50,698 bases of DNA, from contig SVND01000013.1 of the NCBI GenBank assembly GCA_015067075.1, forward strand, positions 1 to 50,698. The letters run 5' to 3'. The notes below the pieces were generated by a model. That model was not told where the DNA came from. It did no database searches and saw only the letters and a program-made list of their open reading frames with translations. Made by a program: the position numbers and the translations under genes. Origin of the DNA: Oscillospiraceae bacterium (lineage in GTDB: Bacteria; Bacillota; Clostridia; Oscillospirales; SIG530). This document shows, piece after piece, positions 23,991-33,918 of this stretch; positions within the stretch are counted from its first letter, which is position 1, and the number at the start of each line of letters is the position of its first letter.

Positions 23991-26900
23991 ATGTCCAAAA
24001 ACAAAATTGTCAAGACGATTGCGACAATCCTTGTAGTTGTCCTCGTAGTTTTCGTTGCGTTGGTGTACTTCGAAATCTCCGTTATGGGCGACCCGTTTGA
24101 GATTCAGGCGTGGATGGTTGAACACTTGACGATTGATCCGAACGCATCACCTGAAGGTACTGAACCTGACGGTGAGACAACCGTGACACCTACTCCCGGT
24201 AAGTACAAGGATCCGGAAATGTTGTCTGACGAGCTTGTTGCTCAGATACTCAACAATAACGGAAACCGTAAGATCTACACGGAGTATGCCAAGGCTTATG
24301 CCGATGCGGACCGTCCTATCAAGGAGATCCTCATTGAAGGCGAAAGCGCAAAGATCGTTAGCGGTGATAAAGTTTCTGTTGTAAACAATTATAACGGTGC
24401 TGCCGCTGCTCTTAAATGGCAGGATGAAGGTGAAGTTGAATATACTTTCAATGTAGATAAAGCCGGTCTTTATCTTATTCGCATGAAATATTCTTCTTTC
24501 CCTGTTGAAGGCAAGACGACAAGCGGTAATATCGAGCTTAAGTTTAAGTTGAACGGCGAAATGCCCTTCGACTGCGCTGCTGAACTTGTTTTTACTAAGC
24601 TTTGGGCTGATGAAAAGGTTGAAGGCGCTAATGTTGATGACCGTGGCTTCGTTTCCGATTCCCGCGGCAACAATATCCGTCCTACTCAGATTCTTGTCGA
24701 AGATTGGCGTGAAGTTGATTTTACAGACAGCCAGGCTGTTTACACTGAAGAGCTCATGGTTTATTTCGAAGCCGGTGAAAATACCATTACGCTCAGCGGA
24801 ACAAAGACAAACTTCGCTATCGACTGGATCAAGGTCTACAATACAGATAAGACTCCTACTTACGATGAATACAGAGCATCCATCAGCAACTCCGGTGTTG
24901 CTACGGGCTTTGTAAAGACGATCGAAGCTGAAGTTACAGATCTCAAATCCATTTCCTCCATCACTCCCAACTGGGACAGAAGCGGCCCTGCTACTTCTCC
25001 GTCTCACCCCTCTGCTCTTATACTCAACCTTATCGGTGGTACAAACTGGCAGACAGTCGGTGAATGGGTAGAATGGTCCTTTGACGTTGAACAGGAAGGC
25101 GATTACAAGATCGCATTCCGTTACAGACAGAATTTCATTTCCGGTCTGTTCACTTCTCGTAGAGTTTACATCGACGGTGCAGTACCGTTTGAAGAGCTTG
25201 ACGGCGTTGCATTCCATTTCGGCAACGATTGGCAGACTCTTGAGCTCGCCGATGAAAACGGCGAAGCATATCTCATCCATTTTACACCCGGCAAGCACAC
25301 AATAAGACTTGAGGTTACGATGGGCGAACTTGCTCAGACTCTTCAGACTCTTGAAGAAAGCGTATATCTCCTTAACTACACCTACCGTGAGATCATCGCT
25401 ATCACAACTACATCTCCTGACCAATACCGTGACTATAAGCTTGAAAACGATATTGAGTATCTCGCAGATAAGTTCTTCACAGTTTCCAACTGGCTTGAAA
25501 CAGAAGCTCTCCGCCTTGCCGAAATAATCGGTAATAAGGGCGGTGAAATAAGCATCATGCTTAACGCAGCTGACCAGCTTAATGACTTCGCTGAAGATCC
25601 CGAAGAGATCGTAGAAAGAATGGCAGCTTATAAAGATACAGTTACAAGCCTTTCTTCTCTCATGATGCAGCTTCAGCAGCAGGCTCTTGAAATAGACGTT
25701 ATCTCTATCGCATCTGCCGACGCTGAAAACACATTCAATAAGGCAACTTGGGGCGAAAACTTCGTATTCCAGGTTCAGGCTTTCATCGGCTCCTTCACAA
25801 CTGACTACTCCACAGTCGGTGACGAAGCTGAAGGCGGCGAAAAGACTATCACAGTTTGGTTCCCGGGCTCTCGTGAACAGGCTGAAATCGTTAAGAGAAT
25901 GATAACCGATACTTTCACACCGAAGTACGGCATCAACGTAAACCTTGAGCTTGCTCAGATCGGTCTTGCTCAGGCTATCATTGCAGGCACGGCTCCTGAC
26001 GTTCTTACGTCTACAGGACGTGCTGACCCTGTAAACCTCGCAGCCAGAGGCGCACTCTATCCGCTTTCTGATTTCGAAGATTACGAGGAAACTCTTGCAT
26101 GGTTCAATGAAGGTGCTGCCGAACCGTATAAGTACAACGGCGACAACAAGTATTACGGTATTCCCGTAACGGAAAACTACCATATGATGTTCTACAGAAC
26201 AGACATATTTACAGACCTTGGTATTGAGCCGCCTGAAACATGGGAAGAGTTCTATAAGCTTATCCCTGTTATCCAGAGAAACAACATGGAGATCGGTTTG
26301 CCGTATACATCCATGGCTGCTGCAGGTATCAACACAGGTCTTGGTACAAGAGACTTGTACATCACTCTTCTTCTCCAGCAGGGCGGTCAGGTATTCAAGG
26401 ACGACCTTACAGCTGTTGACCTTGACTCAGCGATAGCTCTCGCAGCATTCAAGGAATGGACTGAGTTCTATAAGCTCTATTCCTTCCCGCTTGAATTCGA
26501 CTTCTACAACCGTTTCCGTACAGGTGAAATGCCCATCGGTATCACAGGCTACGGTACATACAACCTTCTCTCTGCTGCTGCTCCCGAAATCCGCGGTCTT
26601 TGGAAGATGGCTCCCATTCCGGGCACACTCAAAGAGGATGGTACTATAGACAGAACAGAAGCTACATCAGGTTCTGCGGCTGTTATCCCTGCCGATACGG
26701 AATATCCGGAAGAGGCTTGGACATTCGTTAAGTGGTGGGTATCCGCTGAGGCTCAGGCTCGTTACGGTAACGAACTTGAAATCCTTATGGGTGCGGCATC
26801 CAGATACGATACAGCTAACCTTGAAGCTTTGGAAATGCTTCCGTGGTCCACAACTGAGCTTGAAATACTTGCTGAGCAGCGTGAACACGTAGTTACAATT

Positions 26901-27059
26901 CCCGAAGTCGTCGGTGGCTACTATGTTTCCAGATCTATTGACAACGCATTCAGAGATGTTTACTTCAACGGCGAAAATACGCGTGACGCAGTTTATGAAC
27001 ATATGATCATCGCAAACTCCGAAATCACACGTAAGCGTGCCGAATTTGGTCTTGATTAA
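23991..27059 (+). CDS. Giant membrane-anchored extracellular solute-binding protein with two N-terminal carbohydrate-binding-like domains
   Basis: A 1022-residue protein. One transmembrane anchor (about 7-27, IVKTIATILVVVLVVFVALV) replaces the usual lipobox, followed by a Thr/Pro linker. Two jelly-roll, CBM6/35-like domains follow at about 100-290 (EVEYTFNVDKAGLYLIRMKY) and 305-460 (EWSFDVEQEGDYKIAFRYR), then a helical linker (465-610). From about 615 to the end there is a family 1 solute-binding fold (TITVWFPGSREQAEIV, APDVLTSTGRADPVNLAARG). The usual binding protein has about 420 residues. The ATG at 23991 has GGAAGGG 7 bases upstream. It leads an operon of permeases. It presumably captures an oligosaccharide outside the cell; the substrate is unknown. 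Confidence 0.88.
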   Translation: MSKNKIVKTIATILVVVLVVFVALVYFEISVMGDPFEIQAWMVEHLTIDPNASPEGTEPDGETTVTPTPGKYKDPEMLSDELVAQILNNNGNRKIYTEYAKAYADADRPIKEILIEGESAKIVSGDKVSVVNNYNGAAAALKWQDEGEVEYTFNVDKAGLYLIRMKYSSFPVEGKTTSGNIELKFKLNGEMPFDCAAELVFTKLWADEKVEGANVDDRGFVSDSRGNNIRPTQILVEDWREVDFTDSQAVYTEELMVYFEAGENTITLSGTKTNFAIDWIKVYNTDKTPTYDEYRASISNSGVATGFVKTIEAEVTDLKSISSITPNWDRSGPATSPSHPSALILNLIGGTNWQTVGEWVEWSFDVEQEGDYKIAFRYRQNFISGLFTSRRVYIDGAVPFEELDGVAFHFGNDWQTLELADENGEAYLIHFTPGKHTIRLEVTMGELAQTLQTLEESVYLLNYTYREIIAITTTSPDQYRDYKLENDIEYLADKFFTVSNWLETEALRLAEIIGNKGGEISIMLNAADQLNDFAEDPEEIVERMAAYKDTVTSLSSLMMQLQQQALEIDVISIASADAENTFNKATWGENFVFQVQAFIGSFTTDYSTVGDEAEGGEKTITVWFPGSREQAEIVKRMITDTFTPKYGINVNLELAQIGLAQAIIAGTAPDVLTSTGRADPVNLAARGALYPLSDFEDYEETLAWFNEGAAEPYKYNGDNKYYGIPVTENYHMMFYRTDIFTDLGIEPPETWEEFYKLIPVIQRNNMEIGLPYTSMAAAGINTGLGTRDLYITLLLQQGGQVFKDDLTAVDLDSAIALAAFKEWTEFYKLYSFPLEFDFYNRFRTGEMPIGITGYGTYNLLSAAAPEIRGLWKMAPIPGTLKEDGTIDRTEATSGSAAVIPADTEYPEEAWTFVKWWVSAEAQARYGNELEILMGAASRYDTANLEALEMLPWSTTELEILAEQREHVVTIPEVVGGYYVSRSIDNAFRDVYFNGENTRDAVYEHMIIANSEITRKRAEFGLD

Positions 27060-27073
27060 AGGAGGGGAAAGTA

Positions 27074-28003
27074 ATGAAAAAGCAAAATGCAGAAGTTCAA
27101 GAGAACGTCTATAAAGGCCCTAATCTCGGACAGAAAATATGGGCAAGCAGAAGTAGCTATTTATTCTTGGCTCCTTTCCTTCTGGCGTTCGTAATCTTTA
27201 CAGTTATTCCGATTCTCGCATCTATGGTTCTCAGCTTTACGGACTTCAACAGCGTATCCGTACCGAATTTTATCGGTGTTGAAAACTATATAAGAATGTT
27301 CCTTGACGATGATATCTTCATGATATCCGTCAAGAACACTCTCGTATTCGCGTTCATCACAGGCCCCGTTGCTTATTTGAGTGCTATCATCATTGCTTGG
27401 CTCGTTAACGAACTCGGCAGAACGGCAAGAACACTTCTTACGATCATGTTCTATGCTCCGTCTCTTGCAGGTAGCGCCATATTCATCTGGACATACATCT
27501 TCAGCGGTGACGCATACGGTCTTCTTAACTCCACACTTATGAGCCTTGGTATCCTTGATGACCCCATCAACTGGCTCATCAACGAAAACTACAACAAGAC
27601 GGTTGTTATCATCGTTCAGCTTTGGCTCAGCCTTGGTTCCGGCTTCCTTGCTTTGATAGCAGGTCTTCAGACCGTTAACACTTCAATGTATGAAGCAGGC
27701 GCTATCGACGGTATCAGAAACCGTTTCCAGGAGCTTTGGTTCCTTACATTGCCCTCCATCAAGCCTCAGCTTATGTTCGGTGCTGTTATGCAGATCGCTT
27801 CGTCGTTCTCTCTCGGCAGCGTTGCTGCTTCTCTTACAGGCTTCCCGTCAACCAACTATTCAACCCACACCGTCGTCTTGCATATTACCGATACAGGTTC
27901 TACCAAGATGGAAATGGGTTACGCTTGCGCAATGGCAACGGTTCTGTTCCTGTTCATGATTCTTCTCAGAAACGTAATTGCCTTGCTACTCAATCAGGAC
28001 TAA
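27074..28003 (+). CDS. Sugar ABC transporter permease (MalF/UgpA/LplB type)
   Basis: A 309-residue inner-membrane permease with six predicted helices. The first is FLAPFLLAFVIFTVIPILA near 33-52. The EAA loop that contacts the ATPase is EAGAIDGIRNRFQELWFLTL near 206-225. It follows the binding-protein gene by 14 bases with GGAGGGG upstream of its ATG. It pairs with the next gene as the two membrane subunits of a carbohydrate importer. Confidence 0.93.
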   Translation: MKKQNAEVQENVYKGPNLGQKIWASRSSYLFLAPFLLAFVIFTVIPILASMVLSFTDFNSVSVPNFIGVENYIRMFLDDDIFMISVKNTLVFAFITGPVAYLSAIIIAWLVNELGRTARTLLTIMFYAPSLAGSAIFIWTYIFSGDAYGLLNSTLMSLGILDDPINWLINENYNKTVVIIVQLWLSLGSGFLALIAGLQTVNTSMYEAGAIDGIRNRFQELWFLTLPSIKPQLMFGAVMQIASSFSLGSVAASLTGFPSTNYSTHTVVLHITDTGSTKMEMGYACAMATVLFLFMILLRNVIALLLNQD

Positions 28004-28018
28004 GGGAGGAGGATATAA

Positions 28019-28882
28019 ATGGCATCTATTGCAAAACACGGCCGTAAGGTCAACCGAAGCGGCGGCGGTAACGCGACTATTATCATCATCCTTTTCTTGA
28101 TGGGTATAATGATGGTTGTTCCGCTTTTCTACACAGTTATTCAGTCTCTTAAGCCGTTGGAAGAATTGTTCGTATATCCCCCGAGATTTTACGTTGTAAA
28201 CCCGACGCTTGACAACTTCACAATGCTGTTTACTCTTACTTCTAACCTGTGGGTACCTTTCTCCAGATACCTTTTCAACAGCTTGTTCATTAGTATCCTT
28301 TGTACAGCATTGCAGGTTATTCTTGCTTCCATGGCGGCATACCCCCTTGCAAAGCATGAATTCCCCGGCAGAAAATTCTTTTTCAGCCTTATCACTGTAG
28401 CGCTCCTTTTCACAGGTGACGTTACATTTATCCCGCAGTACATCATTATTTCGAGCATGAGACTTATCAATACATATTGGGCTCTCATTCTCCCGTCCCT
28501 TGCTTACGTATACGGTCTTTACCTTATGCGTCAGAATATGATCGACTTCCCGGCTGAAATTATTGAAGCGGCACGAGTTGACGGCGCCTCTGAATACAGA
28601 ATCTTCTGGGGCATCGTAATGCCCTCAATGAAGCCCGTTTGGCTCACGTTGGTCATCTTCTCGTTCAACGGTCTTTGGGGACGCAGCGATACAGCGTTTA
28701 TTTACAATGAATCGCTCAAAGGTTTGCCGACAGTTTTGTCACAGCTCGCAGCAGGCGGTATCGCCCGTGCTGGTGTTGGTGCGGCAGTTGGCTTGGTAAT
28801 GATCATTCCGCCTATCCTTACATTCATTATTGCTCAGAGTAATGTTATGGAAGCTATGGCGAATGCAGGTATGAAAGATTAA
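28019..28882 (+). CDS. Carbohydrate ABC transporter permease (MalG/UgpE/LplC type)
   Basis: A 287-residue permease with six helices. The N-terminus is polar with Gly/Ser; the EAA loop is EAARVDGASEYRIFWGIVMP near 181-200. GGGAGGAGG precedes the ATG. It forms the second half of the first permease pair. No ATPase gene is in the operon, so a shared MsmK-type ATPase elsewhere in the genome is likely. Confidence 0.93.
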   Translation: MASIAKHGRKVNRSGGGNATIIIILFLMGIMMVVPLFYTVIQSLKPLEELFVYPPRFYVVNPTLDNFTMLFTLTSNLWVPFSRYLFNSLFISILCTALQVILASMAAYPLAKHEFPGRKFFFSLITVALLFTGDVTFIPQYIIISSMRLINTYWALILPSLAYVYGLYLMRQNMIDFPAEIIEAARVDGASEYRIFWGIVMPSMKPVWLTLVIFSFNGLWGRSDTAFIYNESLKGLPTVLSQLAAGGIARAGVGAAVGLVMIIPPILTFIIAQSNVMEAMANAGMKD

Positions 28883-28903
28883 CGGCTGAAGGAGGTAACA
28901 CAG

Positions 28904-30586
28904 ATGAGAAAAAGCTTAAAACGCATTCTTGCAATCTTGGTTATGGCAGCCGTATTGCTCAGTCAGGGAGCTGTAGCATTTGCGGACGCTCCTTACAGAA
29001 GCTATGTACAGACTAAATGGAAGGTTGACGCAGCTTCTCCGGACTCTTATCTGGCGACAGGTTGGTTCAACGCTGTTACAGCGGGACTTGACCAGAGCTT
29101 CCTTGAGCCCGACGATATGCAGATAACTGATGACGGCGATATCTATATTCTTGATACGAAGAATAACAGAGTCGTTATAATCAACAATAAGAATGCAGAA
29201 GAAGAATACCGTGCAGTCAAGGTTATTGACCAGTTCTATTGGGCAAGTGCTGAGACATACATGGAGCCTCCCGCAGTTATTGCTACACCCGCTCCTGAAG
29301 AGGGTGACGCTGCTGAAGGTGAAGGCGAGGGCGAAGGCGATGCTACTGAAGCAGCCGAACAGCCTGAAACAGCAGAAGAAGCTCCCGCAGAAGAAGTTCC
29401 TGCAGATGAAGCTCCTGCTGAGGTTGACCCCCGCATCTATACTCCTCTTAACGAGGCAAAAGGCATTTTCGTAAAGGGTGAGTACATTTACATTGCCGAC
29501 TCTGGCAACAACAGAGTTATAAAGATCAATCACGACGGTGAGATCTCCATGGCTTTCTACAGACCGCTTGACAAAGCTTATACATCTGATACGTATAAGC
29601 CGAAGAAGGTCGTTGTAGACAACTCCGACATGGTATACGTAATTTCCGAAACAGTTTTCCAGGGCGCTGTACTTTTCAACCCCGACGGAACATTTAACTG
29701 CTTCTTCGGAAGTGCAAACGTTGAAGTAACGCTTAAGCTCCTTAACGACCGTTTCTGGAAAAAGATAATGAGTAAGGAACAGAAGGATGCTACAGCGAGA
29801 TACGTTCCCATCGAATACGATAACTTTGACATCGACGATGCAGGATTTATCTACACTTGCACAGACTTCTCCAACACAAACCTTGAACAGATCCGTAAGC
29901 TTAATCCCCTTGGAAAGAATATCTATCCCTTGGGTGCAACGATAAACTTCGGTGACAGACAAAGCATTTTCTACAAGCAGACATCAAAGGTAACAAAGTT
30001 CGTTGAAGTTTGCGTTGACGAAGACGATTTTATCTATGCTGTTGACCAGGAACGCAGACGTATTTACGTTTTCGACCAGGAAGGCAACACACTTATGACC
30101 TTCGGAACAGGTAGCGGTGCGCAGTTTGGAACACTTGAAAAGCCGACAGGTATCGATACTTACGACGGAAAAGTATTCGTTCTCGATGCTATGCAGGGAC
30201 GCGTCACTATCTTTGAACCCACTGAATACGGTGAAACGATCATTGAAGCTGTAAAGCTGTTTAATGACGGTCTTTATGAAGACGCTCTTGCACCGTGGTC
30301 CAAGGTTCTTGCTCTTAACTGCAACTACGAGCTTGCTTACGTAGGCATGGGCGAAGCTATGCTTAAGAGTGAAAAGTATGCAGAAGCCGTTGATTATTTC
30401 CGCAAGGGCTATGCATATGAAAAAGAATCTGATGCTTTTGAAAAGCTCAGAGACGAAGTTGTTCGTCAGAACTTCGGTTGGATCATCGTTATAGTTCTTA
30501 TCGTAATGATCGCCTTGCTTGTATTCACCAGCAAGGGCTTTAATGCGAAGCTTCAGGAAATGAAGCAAAGAAGAAAGAAGGGGTGA
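28904..30586 (+). CDS. Secreted, C-terminally anchored NHL-repeat/TPR protein
   Basis: A 560-residue protein with a signal peptide (1-29, ending AVAFADA). NHL beta-propeller blades can be read at about 70-90 (ITDDGDIYILDTKNNRVVII), 185-205 (VKGEYIYIADSGNNRVIKI), 365-395 and 405-430. An acidic Ala/Glu/Pro insertion (about 125-173) interrupts the first blades. TPR-like helices follow near 450-510, then a transmembrane segment near 525-543 and a basic tail. The propeller is probably outside the cell with the tail inside. It sits between a permease and a Yip1-family gene in the transport operon. NHL propellers bind ligands or carbohydrates; no enzymatic residues are recognised. Confidence 0.82.
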   Translation: MRKSLKRILAILVMAAVLLSQGAVAFADAPYRSYVQTKWKVDAASPDSYLATGWFNAVTAGLDQSFLEPDDMQITDDGDIYILDTKNNRVVIINNKNAEEEYRAVKVIDQFYWASAETYMEPPAVIATPAPEEGDAAEGEGEGEGDATEAAEQPETAEEAPAEEVPADEAPAEVDPRIYTPLNEAKGIFVKGEYIYIADSGNNRVIKINHDGEISMAFYRPLDKAYTSDTYKPKKVVVDNSDMVYVISETVFQGAVLFNPDGTFNCFFGSANVEVTLKLLNDRFWKKIMSKEQKDATARYVPIEYDNFDIDDAGFIYTCTDFSNTNLEQIRKLNPLGKNIYPLGATINFGDRQSIFYKQTSKVTKFVEVCVDEDDFIYAVDQERRRIYVFDQEGNTLMTFGTGSGAQFGTLEKPTGIDTYDGKVFVLDAMQGRVTIFEPTEYGETIIEAVKLFNDGLYEDALAPWSKVLALNCNYELAYVGMGEAMLKSEKYAEAVDYFRKGYAYEKESDAFEKLRDEVVRQNFGWIIVIVLIVMIALLVFTSKGFNAKLQEMKQRRKKG

Positions 30587-30592
30587 CGAAAA

Positions 30593-31222
30593 ATGAATGA
30601 ATTCAAAGAAGTAAGAAAAAATTTCAAGACACTCCTTGGTCATCCTATCGACACATTCGATGAGATGAAGTTTAAAAGGTATTACTCTTGGGGATTTGTA
30701 ATAGCTCTTATGATCGCCTGGATCATTATTGAGATCCTTTCAAAGCAGTATACCGGATTCAGATTTAATCTGTCAAGACCCGACGAGCTTAACGTAATCG
30801 TTATCGTTGCAAGAACGCTTGCACCGTTCTTCCTGTTCGCTATTTCTAACTGGTGCGTTTGCACCCTTATGGACGGCGAAGGAAAGCTTTGCGAAATTGC
30901 CACTTATATGGCATATGCGTTTACGCCGTACGTTTTGATGCGTCTTATCGAATTGATCGTATCAAATCTTATCATAATCGAAGAACAGGTGTTCCTTTCC
31001 TGGTTCGTAACGTTTATGACCTTCTATTGCGTCTGCTTGCTGTATCAGGCATTGCGTGTCGTACATCAGTACTCATTCACAAAAACACTTATCTCGATGC
31101 TTCTTACGATTGCAGTTCTCGCAATAATTCTTATCCTCGTGCTTCTCATTTATTCACTTTTCAATCAGATCATAATCTTCTTCCAGACAGTTTGGTCTGA
31201 AATCGCGTTCAGATATTTCTAA
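30593..31222 (+). CDS. Yip1-family integral membrane protein
   Basis: A 209-residue protein with five hydrophobic helices (about 32-50, 65-88, 102-127, 132-152, 162-195), matching the bacterial Yip1 domain, whose function is not known. The N-terminus is polar and probably cytoplasmic. It begins 6 bases after the NHL gene and precedes the DUF5696 gene by 20 bases. Its fixed place among sugar-transport genes suggests an accessory role in that importer. Confidence 0.82.
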   Translation: MNEFKEVRKNFKTLLGHPIDTFDEMKFKRYYSWGFVIALMIAWIIIEILSKQYTGFRFNLSRPDELNVIVIVARTLAPFFLFAISNWCVCTLMDGEGKLCEIATYMAYAFTPYVLMRLIELIVSNLIIIEEQVFLSWFVTFMTFYCVCLLYQALRVVHQYSFTKTLISMLLTIAVLAIILILVLLIYSLFNQIIIFFQTVWSEIAFRYF

Positions 31223-31242
31223 GAAAGGTAGGTGCACAATAA

Positions 31243-33915
31243 ATGAATAAGAAGTTTATACAGATAATTTCTACTATCCTTGCAGCAATTATGCTCATGA
31301 CATCATTTGGCGTCACCGTATCTGCCGAGGAAGCTGTAACGCTTGAAGGCAATGTAGGTGAGGACATCGTTCTTACGCAAGAGGATGTTGAACAGGCTCC
31401 CGAATATCTCAGCTATCAGAATGGTAGCGGATATCCGAAAATGAGCGTTGGCAAAGCTCCCGACGGCATGGAAAAGGTAGCTGAAAACGACAAGTACATT
31501 CTTTATGTCAACAAGTCGAACTGCTTTTTCTGCGTTGAGGAGAAGGCTACAGGCTATCGTCTGTACTCTAACCCGCCTGAAGATATAAAGATCAACCAGA
31601 GCGGTCAAACAACAAATAACCTTAAGTCTCAGTTAGTCGTTGGAACGGCTGTTCCCAGTGCAAAGAGCACAAAGAACCGTCCTTCCTTCACATTTGCTGT
31701 AAAGCCCGGTACTTTCACAGTTGAAGAGATTGAAAACGGTGTTAAGTTTGTATATACATCTTCTGAAGAAATAGGAATCATGCATTTCTACTATGCTCCG
31801 CTCGATGAAAAGGGCAAGCGCATAACTGCAGAAGAAGTTGAGATCACGATGGAAGAAGTCGCAAATTACGATTACGCTTGCATCAGATCTGAAGAAATCA
31901 AGGAAACTGTTGTTGACTTTTCCGTTCCTCTTTATGTAACAATTGATGAAAACGGTCTCGTTGCTCGCGTTCCTACCGCTGAGATCGAAGAAAGCGGCAC
32001 ACTCGAGAAGATGATCGAGGCTACAAATGCTGCAAACGTCAACAAGGACGTTAAGTACGCTCAGAACGTACAAAAGGTAAAGACAAAGCAGGATGAAATG
32101 AACGAGAAGGCTTGGGCAAAGGGCGAAACCCCGATGCAGCTTCCCACTCCTACTCCTCCTGTATACTCTGAACCTCCCACAAAGGAAGACCTGAATCTTG
32201 TATACAGCATTCAGCTTCTCCCCTTCATGGGAACAGTTATCGGTGACGGTGACGGATATATGGTCGTTCCTGACGGAAGCGGCTCTGTCATCGGCTTTAC
32301 AAACGAAAGCAAGATAAGCACAACTTACCATGCACGTTTGGCAGGCGGCGATGCAACTAAGTCTCAGGACGAAGTTATCAACGTTCACGAATCTCTCCTT
32401 CTTCCTGTTGTAGGTATCAAGGGTTATGATTATGGCTTTATCGCTATAGCAGAAGAAGGTATCGGTAATGCATGGGCTGACGCGGCTTACTGCGGACAGA
32501 CTGCTGATTGTAACCGTACTTATTTCCAATTCGACCTTCGTTATACCGATGTTTTCATGATTGGTGACACAGGTAACGGTTGGGGAACACAGGACGTTGC
32601 CGTATATCAAAGCGGTGATATTGATCTTGATGCTCTCTCTGTTCGTTATATGTTCGTTGGCGCTGAAGAAAACGACTATGTCGGTATGGCAAGAACATAC
32701 AGAGAATACCTTATCGCTCTCGACGGCTTCCGTGAAGAAGTTCCCGAAGAAGCTCCCTTCTTCCTCTCTCTTCAGGGCGCAGTTCGCGTAAAGCGTTCCG
32801 TTCTCGGTATTCCTGTTATCATTACCGAAACATACACAACGAATAAGCAGGCTTTAGATATTATCGACGAGCTCAATACAAACAACATTGGTTCGCTTTA
32901 CCTCATCCTTAACGGCTGGAGCGACAGTGAGATTCGCGGCAAGGTTCAGACCGGTTTTGATCCCATATCAAAAATCGGTGGAAAGAAGGGTCTCAAGGCC
33001 ATTTCCGAAGCTATTGCCAAGTACAATGACAAAGTATTTCTCAATATAGATAATGTTTACTACCGCAAGGGCGGTAACGGATTCTCTCTCGAATGGGATT
33101 CCGCACGTAATATCAACGCTGTATCAGCAGATATCTTCTATTACCGCCGTAACGTATTCCTCAAGGATGCTTCCAGAGGAATTGAAAAGCTTGTTTCTCC
33201 CACAAAGATTGCAGAAACACTTAATAAGACTACAACTGCTATAATGAAGTTTGACCAGTCTATGGGTATTTCTCTTTCCAAGGCAACTACAACGTTGTAC
33301 AACGACTTTGGAAACGCTAAGAACCCTGGTAACGCTCGTGACGATATGCGTACATACATTGATACAGCTCTTCGTGATCTGTCTTCAAAGATAAGCATTC
33401 TCGGCAGCGGCACTCTCGGCTCTTATCTTGGTCAGGTAACTGCGACTATAAATACACCTATGACAAACACAGGCTTTATGATCGCGCTTGAGTCTATCCC
33501 GTTCTATCAGATCGTTCTCCACGGCTATGTTCCTTATGCAACAAAGCCGCTCAACCAGTATGGTAACCATACTGAAATGTTCCTTAAAGCTATTGAAACC
33601 GGTTCATATTTGTACTACGCACTTATGGGCGGAAATCCCAGCATAATTAAGGATACAGAGCATGACGAGCTTTATTCACCTGACTACAGCTATTGGCTTC
33701 CCATTCTCCTTGAAGAACAGAAGCAGATCGCTGAGCTCCATGCACTTGTAGGTACAGCAACTATCTCTGCTCATGAAAACCTTGAGGATGGCGCTGTAAC
33801 AACATATGACAACGGTGTAAAGGTCGTTGTAAACTACAGCAAAAAAGATACACTTACATATAGCGGAAAGTCGGTCGAGCCGATGAGCTATGTGATTATC
33901 GAAGGAGGTAAATAA
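31243..33915 (+). CDS. Secreted DUF5696-type protein
   Basis: An 890-residue protein with a signal peptide (1-28, ending TVSAEE). The N-terminal domain includes GYRLYSNPPED near 103. A Pro/Thr linker is near 304-318 (PTPTPPVYSEPP), then a large C-terminal domain contains PFMGTVIGDGDGYMVVPDGSGSV (in pieces) near 328, GWSDSEIRGK near 560 and a barrel-like pattern of strands (LYLILNGW, VFLNIDNVYY). This matches proteins labelled DUF5696 in Firmicutes; the barrel suggests a glycosidase-like fold but catalytic residues are not established. No C-terminal anchor is seen. It overlaps functionally with the permeases on each side and ends 3 bases before the next gene. Confidence 0.75.
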   Translation: MNKKFIQIISTILAAIMLMTSFGVTVSAEEAVTLEGNVGEDIVLTQEDVEQAPEYLSYQNGSGYPKMSVGKAPDGMEKVAENDKYILYVNKSNCFFCVEEKATGYRLYSNPPEDIKINQSGQTTNNLKSQLVVGTAVPSAKSTKNRPSFTFAVKPGTFTVEEIENGVKFVYTSSEEIGIMHFYYAPLDEKGKRITAEEVEITMEEVANYDYACIRSEEIKETVVDFSVPLYVTIDENGLVARVPTAEIEESGTLEKMIEATNAANVNKDVKYAQNVQKVKTKQDEMNEKAWAKGETPMQLPTPTPPVYSEPPTKEDLNLVYSIQLLPFMGTVIGDGDGYMVVPDGSGSVIGFTNESKISTTYHARLAGGDATKSQDEVINVHESLLLPVVGIKGYDYGFIAIAEEGIGNAWADAAYCGQTADCNRTYFQFDLRYTDVFMIGDTGNGWGTQDVAVYQSGDIDLDALSVRYMFVGAEENDYVGMARTYREYLIALDGFREEVPEEAPFFLSLQGAVRVKRSVLGIPVIITETYTTNKQALDIIDELNTNNIGSLYLILNGWSDSEIRGKVQTGFDPISKIGGKKGLKAISEAIAKYNDKVFLNIDNVYYRKGGNGFSLEWDSARNINAVSADIFYYRRNVFLKDASRGIEKLVSPTKIAETLNKTTTAIMKFDQSMGISLSKATTTLYNDFGNAKNPGNARDDMRTYIDTALRDLSSKISILGSGTLGSYLGQVTATINTPMTNTGFMIALESIPFYQIVLHGYVPYATKPLNQYGNHTEMFLKAIETGSYLYYALMGGNPSIIKDTEHDELYSPDYSYWLPILLEEQKQIAELHALVGTATISAHENLEDGAVTTYDNGVKVVVNYSKKDTLTYSGKSVEPMSYVIIEGGK

Positions 33916-33918
33916 TCG

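Noticed and set aside
24147-26183. A 678-residue open frame on the minus strand
   Set aside because: It is antisense to the well-supported solute-binding gene, has no ribosome binding site or recognisable domain, and arises from that gene's codon use.
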